Shown one piece after another: positions 11,561 to 24,336 of a stretch of 64,000 nt of DNA. The notes beneath the pieces were generated by a model, which worked only from the letters and a program-made list of their open reading frames with translations, did no database searches and was not told the DNA's origin. The translations under genes were made by a program, and so were the position numbers. The stretch lies in contig JAYKXP010000179.1 in the NCBI GenBank assembly GCA_037176845.1, forward strand, positions 22,012-86,011. Direction: 5' to 3'. Positions within the stretch are counted from its first letter, which is position 1. Each line of letters starts with the position of its first letter. Source of the DNA: Paramarasmius palmivorus (Eukaryota > Basidiomycota > Agaricomycetes > Agaricales > Marasmiaceae).

Positions 11561-13990
11561 GTGAAGGAAAGGCCAACCGACAATCCTGGGCCTGCTCTGT
11601 TCAATGTTTCTTGTGGTGGAGCAAGTACTTGAAGCTTCAAAATCCCAGCAAGGGCCGGATGAGGTAGACGCAGACACTGGATGTATGTACGGGAACCCAA
11701 AACGGACGGAAAGAAAGCGCGAAGCCAAAAGCTTGTAGGAGAACCAGGGGTTGTATTCAGTCAATCACTGCTGACGACACAAGGTCAGCAATTGAACATT
11801 CTGATTTGGAAAGAAACAGGACTACGAAAGTACTCACCTGAACATGACATAGATTAATTACTCTTCAGCACATCACGGAAAGCCCAAAGCCAGTATTTGA
11901 GCTTTTATCCCTGCCGGTGTTCCCAATCTAAACCCAGTCTACGAAATTTGTCGAAATGGAACGACAATCCTGACCGCGAAAATCACCGAAAACCCAAGGT
12001 GACGAGCACCTGGAGTCTCTTTCTAGAGGTCTTGAGGTAATGCCAGTCCTTAGCTTGTTGCAATGAGCAGTGTAGGTTCGACTAACACGTAAGATACGGG
12101 AGATTGCTTTTCGTCCTATGTTTTGATGCTCTGAAGGTTCAGATGGTCGTCGAGATGACTTGTGGGGTTCATTCGGTAGTTTTCGTCCAGAAAAATGTCG
12201 AAGAGATGGCTTGGAGGACGACTGGAAGTTGAAGAAAGAGGAACATAGCGAAACGAGGTCAAGGTGCGATTCGCGTTGTCCGCGGCGTCTTCCGTCACTT
12301 TCTCCGGAGCTCACACCACCGCTCTCCCAATACATGCATAATTCAATCTCAAGATAAGTATATATTCCACGTTTGATCTGAGCAACACGCTTGACCAACT
12401 TTTCAGAACACAACTACACGCCTGAGCTCTCGCGGGACCTCAAAACGCGATTTCAACGCTTGATTTCTACATGTGTTTTCCAGGGTCCATAAGTTGGCTC
12501 AGACTGTGTAACTATGCTGCATCACAACTCTTGTGCTCGAAGCTCGAACTTTAAGGCATTTGTCGGGTTCATCTCCGAGGGCTGGCTGTACCTCCGCGAA
12601 CAAAGGTACGCCATCTTTGTCATATCCTCTTCACTAAGCTTCAGAAGCTCACCATTTCATTTCGCAGTATTAGAAGACTTGAGGGATGCGGAGATATGGA
12701 TAGGCTTCAAGAATTTGAATCGTGGTATTGGTATAGTGTACACCCGGACAACAATGTCAATACACTATCCAGATTCCAGCCAATAGCTGACACAACTATA
12801 CGCGCCCGAGCACCTTGTACCGAGCCTTCTAAGGCGTAGCTTTGTCTACTGCGCCCTGTGCTTTTACGTAGTCTAAGAATGCTGAAGTCAGACTCACAAA
12901 GCCCAAGTAATATGACACTAAACGTACGAGACCATCAACTGCGTCAAGAGCTGCGCTCATTGAGTGATGTAGGCTTCATATATCGGGCTGTCTTCATGTC
13001 ACAAGATAGAGTCGAATCCAACGCGAATGTCTTCTGCCCTGGGAAACCTGAATCTATCCAAAGAACAAGGACGAGTAGCAGTTTCTCGTACAGGAAAAAG
13101 CGTAGAACAAGAACTCACTTAACTTCCACACGCAACTCTTGAATACCACTTAGCCCTCGGTACGGTACACCTTCCTCCCGACGCTTAAAATCCGCGCGAA
13201 GAGTTCAGTCTAGTTAACGTCCACTCGGGCTTTGAAGTATCTTCATAAGCACCTAGCCTTTCGCCATATGCATGTCTATCCATGGTGCTCTGAAGGCTGA
13301 TGCTCTTCGTGTCGTCGAAAGTCGACCAACGGCAGTTTCAGCCACATGTCCTAGCTAGAGTGAATGTCGGCGTCAGTAACCACACACCCGGAGAGAAAAG
13401 CGAAAGATATAGACGTACCCATCCCTGTCTCTTCTCTATATCGCCCTCGGAAGATCTCGCCATTGCCCATTCGAACAAGATAAAGGTATTACTGAAAACA
13501 ATTATCAGTGAAAGAAAAGCCACAACAACGATTAAAACATGCCATTGTTTAGAGACCTTGTCATCGAATCCTTAAGGCTCGTCAAGGACACAATAGCTCA
13601 AGGAATTGCAATAGCCTCGAGGAATCCTTAACCGAAGAGAATGCCGATTTTACATGTTCACGACTGCACTCTCGTGCATGTAAACCCCAACAGCTAGTAC
13701 ACACTACTCTTCCAACCCAAATCCATCGACAGCAACTCGTGATTCCTCTTTCCCTGAGCCCTAGACGTCGTAAAACAACCACTGAACGTTCTGAACCCAA
13801 GAAAGCCTAGGATCCAGACTCGAGAAAATGTTCTGAAGGATGAGATGGGGAAGAGTAGGTCGCGGATTAGGATGTGGGCGAAGAGCTGGCTGCAGGTATC
13901 CTGCCAATGGAACCGACTTTGAACCGACGGCGAGGTGATACTGGACGTGCTGGCTGTGGTGAAATTTTCAGAATCCATTGTCCTAAATGA
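11561..13990. other. No supportable gene
   Basis: Contains a 161-codon open frame on - (11,928-12,413) with low-complexity, arginine/serine-rich composition and no recognised domain. It may be chance. Donor/acceptor-like sites occur near 11,836 and 12,090 on the - strand, but no continuous product could be assembled. Nothing else recognised. Confidence 0.35.
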
Positions 13991-14863
13991 AGAGCCTCTA
14001 CAACGTTGTTATTAACGCTCTGCTAGGGGATAGATATTAGTAAAACGCATCAAAAAATGAGTGACAAGTACTGACCATGGCAGAACTTTGACCGCCGTTT
14101 CGACCCTACCAATCTTATGAACCAAGCCTATAACCGCTACACGGTCCATATCAAGCTCCTTTGCGACTATTCGCAGCGGAATGCACAAGGAAAGACGGGG
14201 AGAACGATGCGTTGATATTAGGAAATCAATGATTCCCAACGCGGCAACGCCAGTATACAAGGAACAGTGCTCAGAAGATGAGAAAACAATGCAGAGGAAA
14301 CTGCACGGTGGATTCGCGAAGGGTGGGATTGGGGGTGTAGTGCTTGCAGTATTCGGGCTGGGGGTCATATACATATCCGGTGCAGGGGTGAAATCGCAGC
14401 TGAGCATGATTGCGTGGTGAGAAACGTCGATTCGTGCTTGTTCGGAAAGACTTTGGGAGTCTTAGATAGCAACAGTTCGCCGGTGAACCTCGTTAGCGGA
14501 GACTTGGGCTTGTACCGTAGCATTTGGGAAAGGTTGAGGTTAGGTCGCGTTCGAGAAATGTGTTCGGGAAGGAAACTCGGAGATGTTGGGATAACGATAA
14601 GTCTAGAGTATAATCCATCTTTGAAAATCTAGGTGTCATCCGCTTGCGTACAAGGTGATTGAATGAGTCTTGATGGAAACTGTAGAGTAGAATAAACAGG
14701 GTACATACTGGGTTCCAACTGGTAGTGTCACCATGCCTTGAGTAGTTGCATCTTGAGGTCTATCCTACGGAGCTATTTCAGATCTATTAGAGTCAAAAAT
14801 AACAAGCGCGTACCGGACAATCTCACCTTTGTAGCACCGTGAAGAGCACGCTTTGGACGACAT
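13991..14863 (-). pseudogene. Relic of a membrane-protein-like gene of the dispersed block family
   Basis: Reading on -, an ATG at 14,863 opens a short frame (MSSKACSSRCYK) matching the start at 25,832 (MSFKARFSLRTYE). Both starts sit just beside the GCCGGCGG block. Downstream hydrophobic stretches (ALGIIDFLIS, LSLCIPLRIV) resemble membrane segments, but frames change between them. No complete product could be built. Best seen as a decayed gene of unknown function. Confidence 0.35.
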
Positions 14864-17800
14864 GATCGTTCTGGAGAAGAAAAGTGCCGGCGGCGAAAAC
14901 GCTTCCACCTCGACTACCACCTCTTTCCTCACCTATAGACTGCAGGATTCCAGTTTGCCGTATATGCCTCTTTTATGAAGTTGCAATAGGTACGTTTCTC
15001 GTTCTCCTCCATCCCTAGCAAAACTCTCAACTATCTCTTAGGCCAAGATTCATGCTTCGTGCCTTCGACGACCTCTTTCTTCACCCAGCCGATGCCATGC
15101 TCCTCAAGGAATTCCAATCCAACATAATCACATCTTTTCAACGTACGTATTCTCCTCTTACATCCCTGGTAGCACACTCAGTCCGTCTCTCAGATCTCAG
15201 GCCTCAGGACAAAACCACGCGTCATGCCTCCGACCTCAACATCCTTGTCGCCTAGAGTGAGATTTCAAAATTTCACCGGGTGAATGACTACGAAAAGGTG
15301 CGCTTTTAATACTCCAGCTGATTCTCCGCTCTCATAGCCTGACTCCCGCCTAGTGATTAGCACCAGAGTACTCAGCGCGCCCACGACTTCACTACACTAC
15401 ATCGAACACCCCTGCGCATACTCCGTTAGCTTCAACCCCGTCTATCCCTACTGGCTATCCCCTTCCTCCGTTCCGAATCTGCACTTGCAAGAAGAATCAT
15501 CACAGAACCCATTGATAGGACACCCCTCGCGCCCAACCGACACCATGATTTACAACCCAAGGCCTTGATAGTCCGATTATGCGTTCATCGTCTTGACGAA
15601 GAATGGATGCCTAGCTGACTATATTAACCAGGTCATGGGGTTTGAACAAGGTGAATACCAATATTCCCATATTCGCACCATGGCATGGTTTTACTTACTC
15701 AGTACCGTAGCCTGGATCCCAACACTCCTCAAACTGAACGACAACACGAATATCACCACACCCCGCACCCCGCCGCGGTAGATGTTCCTGCACTCACGAT
15801 TTCGACGGTCACCTACTTCCCCGAACTTCCAAGTACAACCTTCACCGACGTTGCTTATCTGGACCATCCTCCAACGTCGGATGCAGAGGCGATTCTTGAG
15901 GTATCGAGATACCGCGCTCTGGGTGTTATGCCTATGTTCGACTAGGATGAGCGTCGAATTCAGAATGGAGATTAAGACTCGAGAGATCCTCAGAAGAAGG
16001 GTTCAAAGAATTTGGTGAGTAGCATTGAGATATTCAAGTTGGTTCTTGTCAAGGTGCTCATGTTATTCTAGCAACGGTACATGTAGAAAGCTTGTAAAGT
16101 TGTACCTGAAGACCTCCTTCCATTTTGGGAAGGACCCCTACTACATATGGACATCAACAAAGTAATGAATTATGAGTACCACATTGTTATTAGCTACCAT
16201 ACGAGCTATTGTGTGTAAAGGATCTCGCTGGAGTCAAAGCGTCACCCTTCTGCGTTTGCGAACGTGTGTACCAAAGTATCTTTCAATGGCGTATTAGTAG
16301 GTAGAGGTATGGGAGCTCAGAGTAGACGAGGAAGACCTATCGCACGTATTGTATAGGATACGTAGTTGTGGAATGGATAGCATGAAAGTCCGTATATGGT
16401 ATCACCACGACAGCCGTACACGTAGTCGTATCCAGAACCGGTAACGAAAAAGGCACCTCTCCGATGTCAAGTTGCGTGTCAAACCCCCAAAGGGGGTAGG
16501 TGTCTTCAAAAGCGGAGGCGGCGAAAGCTTCGCGACGTTGTTCGTTGTTCGTTCGTACTGTAGACAGGAAATATCAATAACAGTTGAGAACAGAATAGAA
16601 GAAAGAGCAGAGCACCCACCAAGACAGTGAAGATAATAGCACTCTCAACCTTACTCCAAGCTTCTACCTCATCTGGACTCGAACAAGCATATCCCATCCC
16701 CATACCCCCACACCCCCACACCCCCAATGGCAGCCTACGCAGGCGTAGCAGTTTTCCATCGCGTGCTCGAACAGTTACCCCGCGACGTATCATGCCGACA
16801 AACCGTCCGCGTCTCTCCGTTAGTTGATAACTTGGGCCAAACGACTAAACAACCTCCTTGGCTGAATAGGTCTCTATGAACGAAGGAAAGAAGGGGCCCA
16901 AGATAGGGCTGGGGGTGTAGGTGTGTGGAGCTGAAGAAGGAAAAATGGAGGCGTCGGTTGGTAAAAACCAGCGAGCCCTGATGTAGCTCATGATGAGCTT
17001 GGGGTATGGATCTGGAGCATGGGATTGAGAAGAGTAGGGCTACGCGGCGGTAGGGGAGTGGACATTTGGATATCAAGGAAGGATGTGCAGGAGACAGGAA
17101 ACATCGTTCTTTCCAGGCTTGCCGGTTCTACCGAAGTGTTAGGACTAGCTTCAGCACTTCAGCTAGGTTTCTTTGCTGCTGCGGATGATACGATGTCAAT
17201 AAGACACGTCGAAAAAGTAAAGGACAGCGAACACCTACTCGACGGTGTTAAACCAATGAACCCAGCCCAGCCGTCCTTTCCACCACGACAATTTATCCAT
17301 CCACAGGGCTATCATCACCCTATGAACCGCCACCATGAGCCCGTTCGCGAATTGGTGAAATGAACAACAAAAGGCCCGATAGCTAGCGTGAGGAAAGGGA
17401 GCGGGTTTAACTGCGTAACCTTGGTTTTTCTGTTGCGGTAGCAGGAAATCCATGCGAGGAAGGAGGTTGACAATCTTTTGAAGACGTCCTTCTTGCGGAA
17501 TCTTGAGAGGCAGGGACGGGAAAGGTGTAGCGTTTGGACTAGGATGCAGGGACCGAGCACAGGTCATGGACGCGTTATAATGCGAGCAGGAGGAAGAAAA
17601 GGGATTCATAGTACCCATGTCACGAGAGGAGGGGAATCGCAGCCTCGTTGAGGTGATTGAGGATGTATGGATGACAATGTAGTGATTTTAACTTGGGGTG
17701 ACCGTTAGGTATGGGGTCGGGATAGGGAGCGTGTTTGAGAAGGTGATAGCGACGTTTTGGGTCATCGAAGGGAACGGATATATCTTTGAAGATTTAGACA

Positions 17801-18310
17801 ACATTTTGAGCTTGTACTTGAGTAGAAGAGCTATGAGCGACGTTGAAAAACGGTGAGAGTAGCACACATACCGACAACTATGGCTTGTGTGATTTTATCT
17901 TGAGGTTTATCTTGAGGTTCATCTTGAAGTCGATTTCGTTCAGCTATCGGAAGGTATAAGTTTGAGAATGGTGGATAGGGAACAGATGAACACACCTAAA
18001 CGCGTTGAAGGAGGTGATGGTTTGAGAGAAAGCCATTGGAGTGCCGCGGCGAAGGCTTTCACTTTGACCACCATGTCACCTTTCCTCGAAGAGCTCTAGT
18101 CTCCCATGCACATCTTAGCAGGTATGTCTACATATTTTTATATTCCTAGCAGTATGGTTGATCCATCCCTCAGAGGAAAAAAACACTCAACATTCCGCCT
18201 TGACGAGGTTCCTGATACTCCAACGCGTTTCCCATACCATTCTCATGCCATATTCGCAGCCCTTGTGTCACTATTGAGCACTCGGCAAGCTCTTTCAACT
18301 CGATAGTCAG
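14840..18310 (-). repeat. Dispersed degenerate block A (pairs with block B)
   Basis: This 3.4-kb segment is collinear and in the same orientation as 25,810-28,850. Matching landmarks are the GCCGGCGG block (14,890 and 25,855), the CTTCCATTTNGGGAAGGAC word (16,115 and 26,960), a GTAATGAAT stretch, the AGGGACGGGAAAGGTGTAGCGTTTGGACTAGGATGC stretch (17,510 and 28,185; near-identical over more than 30 bases) and the GAGCGACGTTGAAAAACGGTGAGAGTAGC stretch (17,835 and 28,500). Open frames are broken, so it is a decayed segmental duplication or large non-autonomous repeat. Confidence 0.7.
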
Positions 18311-19550
18311 ACCCATACCTATAACCAGTTGCTTCAGCTCTACCGCAACCGCCGCTGATTACGCTTGAGGCTCAGTACTGCCAAAATTTTTGACGATACC
18401 TAACTATAACATGGGAGGTTACCGGCGAAAAAGACCACCTTACAGTACCATGCAAAGGTACATTCTACATCTTATAACCCTACTCCCGATGTTGATGTCA
18501 GAGTCAGGGACAAATATGAGCTTGAGGATTGAATCCTTCGCGTCATTGATAGTACCGGAAATCCCTGTCATTCACGCTAGCACCTACAATACAAACTTGG
18601 TTTTCTGCTACTAAACCCTCGAGTGCGATTCCTTCAAACTGCGAAGAATGTCTATGATCAACGCGCCGGCTTTAAGTCGTCCTGCAAGGCTTCCCTCTTG
18701 TCGTTGCTGCCTCGCTACACCACCTGGTTGAGTGCCATAGCTCCTACTCCATCAGCATCTGTGCGCATAGTCCCAGACCTCAGCTATGCTCTCTCTAACC
18801 TTCCAATCCAACCCATGATATTGGATGCTGCGCTAGTTGGGACAGCGAGATATTAGTGAGGAAAGTGCTGTAACGAAAGGAGCGCCGAGCGGACGGACCA
18901 GTAACCGTGTTGATAGCTTGCACATCTTCGGTCGCGGGCTCTTCTTGTGCATATTCATCTCTGCTTAGCCTCGTGGCCAAGCCTTGGAGCTCGAACCATC
19001 AACACGTTCGTTGGTAGGTACGGCGCCTTGTCATATCAGAGAGTAACCTAGTTCTAAACATAAGTATTAACGAGGCGAAGCGTTATGCGTAGATTCAAGA
19101 CATACCAGTGAGGATATTGATTCGCTAACATCAACGAAGCGCTACCAGCGACGAAGTTCAATCCCGTCCTAGGCCTAAAGGTTCCGAGGTTCTCTTTCAG
19201 ACTCTTCACCACCTGCACCCCATACGCCATCCTCCAAAGACTGAACACAATACGCAGGAGCCAAAGGAGACGAAGGGAATCGTCGTCAATTTGCTGGATT
19301 GTAGGTGTAAGGGAACTTGGGCAAAACCTGCTGCCCAATCCAGGCGACATCTCGGTGATGCTTGTTGAGGATTCAATGTTCAGCGGCCGAGGAACGCCAA
19401 AGTCTACGAGCCAAGAGCTAACCAACGTCTGACACGAATACTAGATTCTCAGGTTCGTGATTCCGAATTGGTTGAGCGTAATAACTACCACTGTAACCAG
19501 CGAACCTTCATGCCACCTAGGTCACTAGGATGGCATAGAACCCGAAATTA
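18311..19550. other. Unresolved sequence with one gene-like fragment
   Basis: On -, 19,054-19,425 is open for 123 codons including DDDSLRLLWLLRIVFSLWRM and a hydrophobic stretch ending in LANQYPHWYVLNLRI. It could be an exon of a decayed membrane protein. No start, stop or splice structure could be fixed. Nothing else recognised. Confidence 0.3.
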
Positions 19551-20450
19551 GAGGCATGGATTTAGAGAATGAGGTGAGGAAAGGTTGATTGCGACTCGCG
19601 AGGCGGGGCAAGGGCGAGCTACTGTCGCCTGTTGTATGTCGAGGAGGTACGGATGTGGTACCGTGACAGCAACATCGGGAACGTGAAAGTTGACTACGCA
19701 AATTTGACTACACGCTCAACGCTGAGGTCTGCGTTGCCGCTGCAGCCTGCAGGTGATATGATGTCAGTGTGTTCTGGAGTGCGTTGGTGTTGGGGGACTG
19801 GCGGTCTCCAGACGTTGCGGCAAGAGTCTACGAGGGAGGATGTTTGAAAAAGGTGGGAGGAGTACGGAGAAAACTGCGGGGTGATTTCCATGAGAGGTTA
19901 GATTAGGGTGTAGATGCGTTCTTGGGTGCGGGAGTGGAACTGCAGCCGAGTACGATTGGGTGAGTAAAGCCGACAGCTTGCGCCATTGTTGGAGAGGTTT
20001 TTGGAACGATGAATAGCAGGAATTCCTACTAGCAGCAGCTAGTAGAGGTTGAAGAGATTGGGAGTGTGGGTTGTGTGTCCGGGAACGGTATAGAGCGTTG
20101 TTGAACTGACGGCGCATCGGATTCAGGAAGATATTGGTTGGCTATGGGACAGAGTTCATCTTCGGAGGTGTGATTGATGATCTGTGCTTGTACTTGAGTA
20201 GGAAGAGTAATGAGGAATGGTAAGAGTCGTGAAGTGAACAGGGCACATACCGAATTTCACGTTTTGTCGTGTTTCGGGTGTTTCAGGCTTGAAGCTGGTC
20301 CCGCTAGGCTGTTTGAAAGTGTTAGAACTCAAGACAATGAACAAGTATCTGTAGTACGTACCGTTATAGGACTGCGAACAGATGAACTCGGTCGGAAGAT
20401 GGTGGTTTTAAGCAAGGAGCAATTGCCGGCGGCACACCCGTAACCCTTTC
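19551..20450 (-). repeat. Dispersed degenerate block D
   Basis: Shares a TCGCC...TATCGAGGAGG-type stretch with 39,430-39,490 (block C). Its outer part (CTTGTACTTGAGTAGGAAGAG to GGGCACATACCG, about 20,187-20,253) matches 17,811-17,872, 28,470-28,536 and 39,940-39,995. Another decayed member of the dispersed family. Confidence 0.55.
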
Positions 20451-21966
20451 CACAACCGCGACGTACCTCGACCATAGCCATTACATCCTCCTTAGGGAGC
20501 TCCAATCCCAGGATGCCCTAAACCCGTGCGTATATCTCTTCAAAGTCGTGACAAATACGCGCTCCTCAATTCAGTGTTCACAACTCCCGCAACACACTCA
20601 GCTCAAAGTCTCGACGTGTTCGAATTCTGCCTCATTACCTTGCATTTTGAAGCTCAGCATGCGGATCCCACTAGAATAGATCTAGGAAACGGTGCATATG
20701 TATCCCTCCACCACATTTTCCGCTCTAATAGCATTTACAGGACTCGGTTAACCGTCTCGGAACTCTCACCGTGACGACTCTTCCGAAACTCGAAAGATAG
20801 AACCCAATGCACTTCAAGACGCTACTACCTGGCTTTGATTCTTTGCTACCAGTTATGCTCGAAGCTTCAAATCACAGACTGAATCCAGCATAGGCTATTA
20901 TTGTGAAGATGAATATCTCGAAGTCATGGCCACCTCAGAGAGTGAAGGTGCGTTCTCAGTCTTCGTTCTAAAGCCTAAACTTACCCATCCTCAGGACTCG
21001 AAGATGTCTGGGTGTACAATATGCGAGAACAGTAACGCACCAAACATGAAGCTGTTGCATATGATAGCTGGTACAATACCAATACATACGCGGTTTCGCA
21101 TCCAGCTTTCTGTGTGTGCGCCAATGCTCTCGTGGAGTCTCATCGAAGGTTCCAGCAATCTGACATACGTACCGGTACCAAACTTCGTCCCATTACACGC
21201 TACTCTAGGTTCAGTGCTCAGCGCTCACTCATGATCAGCTTCCAAACGTTCAGCACCAGAACCACCTTCAGCTTGGCTCCCATCGACCTTCCTCCAACCA
21301 CCGAATAGACACGGGTCTATGTGCAGAAGACGCGTCCTGAGGACGCCTCACTTCACGCACCCCAAACCAGCCCGATTGCGGTGTTGTACGCCGAAGCGAG
21401 GGAGACCCCAGCTTTCCGAGCTGAACTATCCAATCCAATCCAATGGACGATGGGAACGCCGCCACGGAAATCCTCAAACCAGCGTCCTCACCAAACTCGG
21501 AACTTGACAAATAGAAGGGTGACTCGGGCTACGCACAATTATGGCTCTGCGAGTAGATGAAAGCAATTGAACCTCGTGACTATGATGTACATGCTTGCCT
21601 CGTGGATTAACCTGCTACCTGGATAATGCATCATCCCGCCGCTATGACACCACTCGCGGCGAGCACTCTTTCCAGCCTTTGTTCTCCGCCCAACATATTC
21701 CTGGTACAGGTATGAGATAAACAGAAGACTCGCCGTTTTATAGTTTATCATTAGATTGCAGAACCCAAGCGGCCTCCTTACTCGGACAAAGTCCTGCCCA
21801 CAAGCTTACTCAAGATGCTTATCGGTCTGGTATTCTGGGTCCTTCCGTATAGCAAAGGGAAGGAAAGTTATATTACAACATGTCCGAATATCACATGCTT
21901 GGTATCTTCGACATTTGTGTATAGTCATATCAGCTAGGAATGCTGTCAAGCCACCGCCATTTCCTT
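20451..21966. other. No supportable gene
   Basis: Short open frames on both strands only. No splice-consistent protein, repeat or RNA gene was recognised. Confidence 0.35.
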
Positions 21967-23709
21967 CTATTCATCAGCTACATCGCTCTCTCGTCGTCCC
22001 ATGTCTTGAGTCAGATCCACAAATCGAAGCTCGGAATGCATGGATGGTTTGTTCGCCACTTGGCGACTCGAAGTATGATTCTGGGACATTTTCTCCTGAA
22101 TCTCTTGTGTGCTGTTTTTGAAGTTTGCAGCCACCAGAAGCAGGGTAGGTGCGATACCCTAGTTTCGATGGATCAGCCCAGTTGTCTGAGGTTAAGTGTG
22201 TATAGACGTACGGCGGCGAGAACAGCAATGGATAAGAATTCAAATGGCACGTTGGGGAATGTGGTATTGACCACAATCAGGTGGAGGACTAGACAGATCG
22301 GGTAAATGCAGCCGGACTCTAGTCTGTTCAAGGCAAGTTCGAATGATTCAGAAGCAGCGGGGACATTGGTGAGCATCCTGGTATTGAAACCTTGATGAAA
22401 CGATACTCACATCATTCTGAACGCGTAAGATAACATCCTTGCGCTCGAGCCAGGATCATGTTGCTGATAAAGCCTTTGGGATTCCCGACGAACCCACCAT
22501 ATCCGAAATGCTGCAAAAATTCAGACCAGACTCGCACTACAGATGACGAATAACATGCCAGTGAGGATGGTGAGGACCGAGTTTAGAACGGTACTCGATA
22601 TCATAAATGCGGACCACAATATGCTGCCCATGATCTCTCCTTGAACCCAAGTTTTCTCAGGGTCAATCACACCGATTGTAAGGATTAAAGTAGAAACAAG
22701 GCCAAAAACTATTGCGCGGGTCGTTAACGTCGATGACAGAGATGGAAACTGCAGAGCGGGTGCGTACCATTCACAAGAACAGATACTATGATCAGTGGTA
22801 TTGCAACTCGTTTCCTGGTGTTCCAAACAAGCCAGCACCGGTGAATCTACAATAAACATAAGTCAGGCTCATGGGAAAGAGTGGACCAGAAAGGTCTCAA
22901 ACGCACGAGAATACAATCTGCGGCAATACTAGAGGTAAATTAGCCTTTGAGAGCTCCTAAACTTGAAATCATAGGACACACTTTGAAAGCACAGGGATAA
23001 TTCGTACCAAGACACTGTCAACCTTCACTAAGCATCACTGCATTCTTTGAAGAAAAGGTCCCCACAGGAGCGCTGCGAATTCTCGAGGCGCAGTGAACAC
23101 CCAGTCCTGCTCGAGGTCTCCCGTTCGGACCACATTGAACGCCCCGGCAGCGAAATTGACCTGGTAAATCGTACGGGCCACAACAAATATCGTAGACAAG
23201 ACAAAAAGGATCGCTGTGGTGGATGTCACAAAGCTTGAAGGACGTCGAAGCACCGTTGCTTTGTGGTTGCGGCGCCCTGACCACATCTTGTAAATGTAAA
23301 GACCGAATAGGAATGTGTAGAGGCCTGAACAAGGGTAGTTGTGAGTTCACCGTAGTTAGTACAGGTATCAAGCATACCATGTACATAAAACAGGACCTAA
23401 TCATTCGACATCATGCTGAGCAACCTGGAAGACATTGATAGATGCGGGACGTACCGATAATGTTGCATGCGAAAAGAAAATAACTGCTTGCACAGAATAG
23501 AATTCTGCCAAGTTCCCACTGGCAGTTAAGAATGGATCTGAAGACATGAAAATTATTAGCGAGTTAAGAACAGGTGGGGTGCGGTTGAGATTTCGAGTTG
23601 CAATTCATACTATTTACGTCTGGGATTTTATTGCGAGGCTTCGAGCCTTCTCAAGATAGGCCAGTGGAGTATCATCATGATCTAGTAAAATATACGGTCT
23701 GTGGGACAT
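21967..23709 (-). CDS. Seven-helix-type agaricomycete integral membrane protein
   Basis: ATG at 23,709 starts MSHRPYILLDHDDTPLAYLE. Spliced exons then run through ILFCASSYFLFACNIIGLY, YTFLFGLYIYKMWSGRRN, a helix STTAILFVLSTIFVVARTIY, an IHRCWLVWNTRKRVAIPL exon, another helix pair (FGLVSTLILTIGV; ILWSAFMISSTVLNSVLTIL), FRIWWVRRESQ, then ESGCIYPICLVLHLIVVN and AVLAAGIAPTLLLVAANF. The gene ends with a charged tail and TAG at 21,967-21,969. The order of helices, the R-C-W-x-V-W signature after helix 3 and the ESG-x-x-Y-P-x helix match the expanded agaricomycete plasma-membrane family often labelled DUF6533-like. The role is unknown (receptor-like by topology only). Introns are about 50-135 bases; two junctions are approximate. 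No premature stop was found. Confidence 0.75.
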
Positions 23710-24336
23710 GATGCTCCGCGAGCCACTGCTCACCGGCTTGGCAGACTTGCCTCCGATGCGAAATGGTGGTGCTCTTTGACATGCTTAGTTCATTGATGTC
23801 CGACGTAAGGGCCACTCGGGATTAGTGTTGCCGCCTTGAATACAAACAAAAACCTACACCAAGTATGAGTAAATCTTTGGAAAAGGACACCTGCTGGAGC
23901 CGGTTCAGAAGCGGGCTTTCCTTGCGTAGTCGGATCCGATTTTGTCGAAATCTCCATACTAGTCTCAACCTCAGCACATCCAATTATAAGCATACCTTTT
24001 AGTACATAGTTACCTCGCCTTACACTAATCTACCTCAATCGTCAAAGGTTTCCTTCCTATGATCGCCAGGTTCATCGACCTGCTCCCTGTTCCCCTACAT
24101 ACGTCCGCGGCCAGTTTATCGTACAGCTTTGATAGCATCGGAATTCACGGAGTTTGTCCATCGCTGAAAAAACGTTTTCGCCAAGTGCATCGAAGGTCTT
24201 GCCAATACCTCGAACCTGCGTCATCGGGATCCAATCAGTGCTAAAGCATGAGGAACGGTCAAACTCACCTTGATAACCATCAGTTCCCCCTCGGAAAAGA
24301 ATGTAAACCCGTTTTTATACGTTCTTCTAAACGCTT
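23710..24336. other. Intergenic region, no gene seen
   Basis: Lies upstream of the membrane-protein gene and presumably contains its promoter. No TATA-like or repeated element could be singled out. Short frames only. Confidence 0.4.

Noticed and set aside
11928..12413. 161-codon open frame on -
   Set aside because: Low-complexity composition, no homologous segment in the window, no start or splice context; kept only as unexplained.
23018..23404. 128-codon cysteine-containing frame on -
   Set aside because: Out-of-frame reading of membrane-protein exons whose correct frame gives helices and matches family order.
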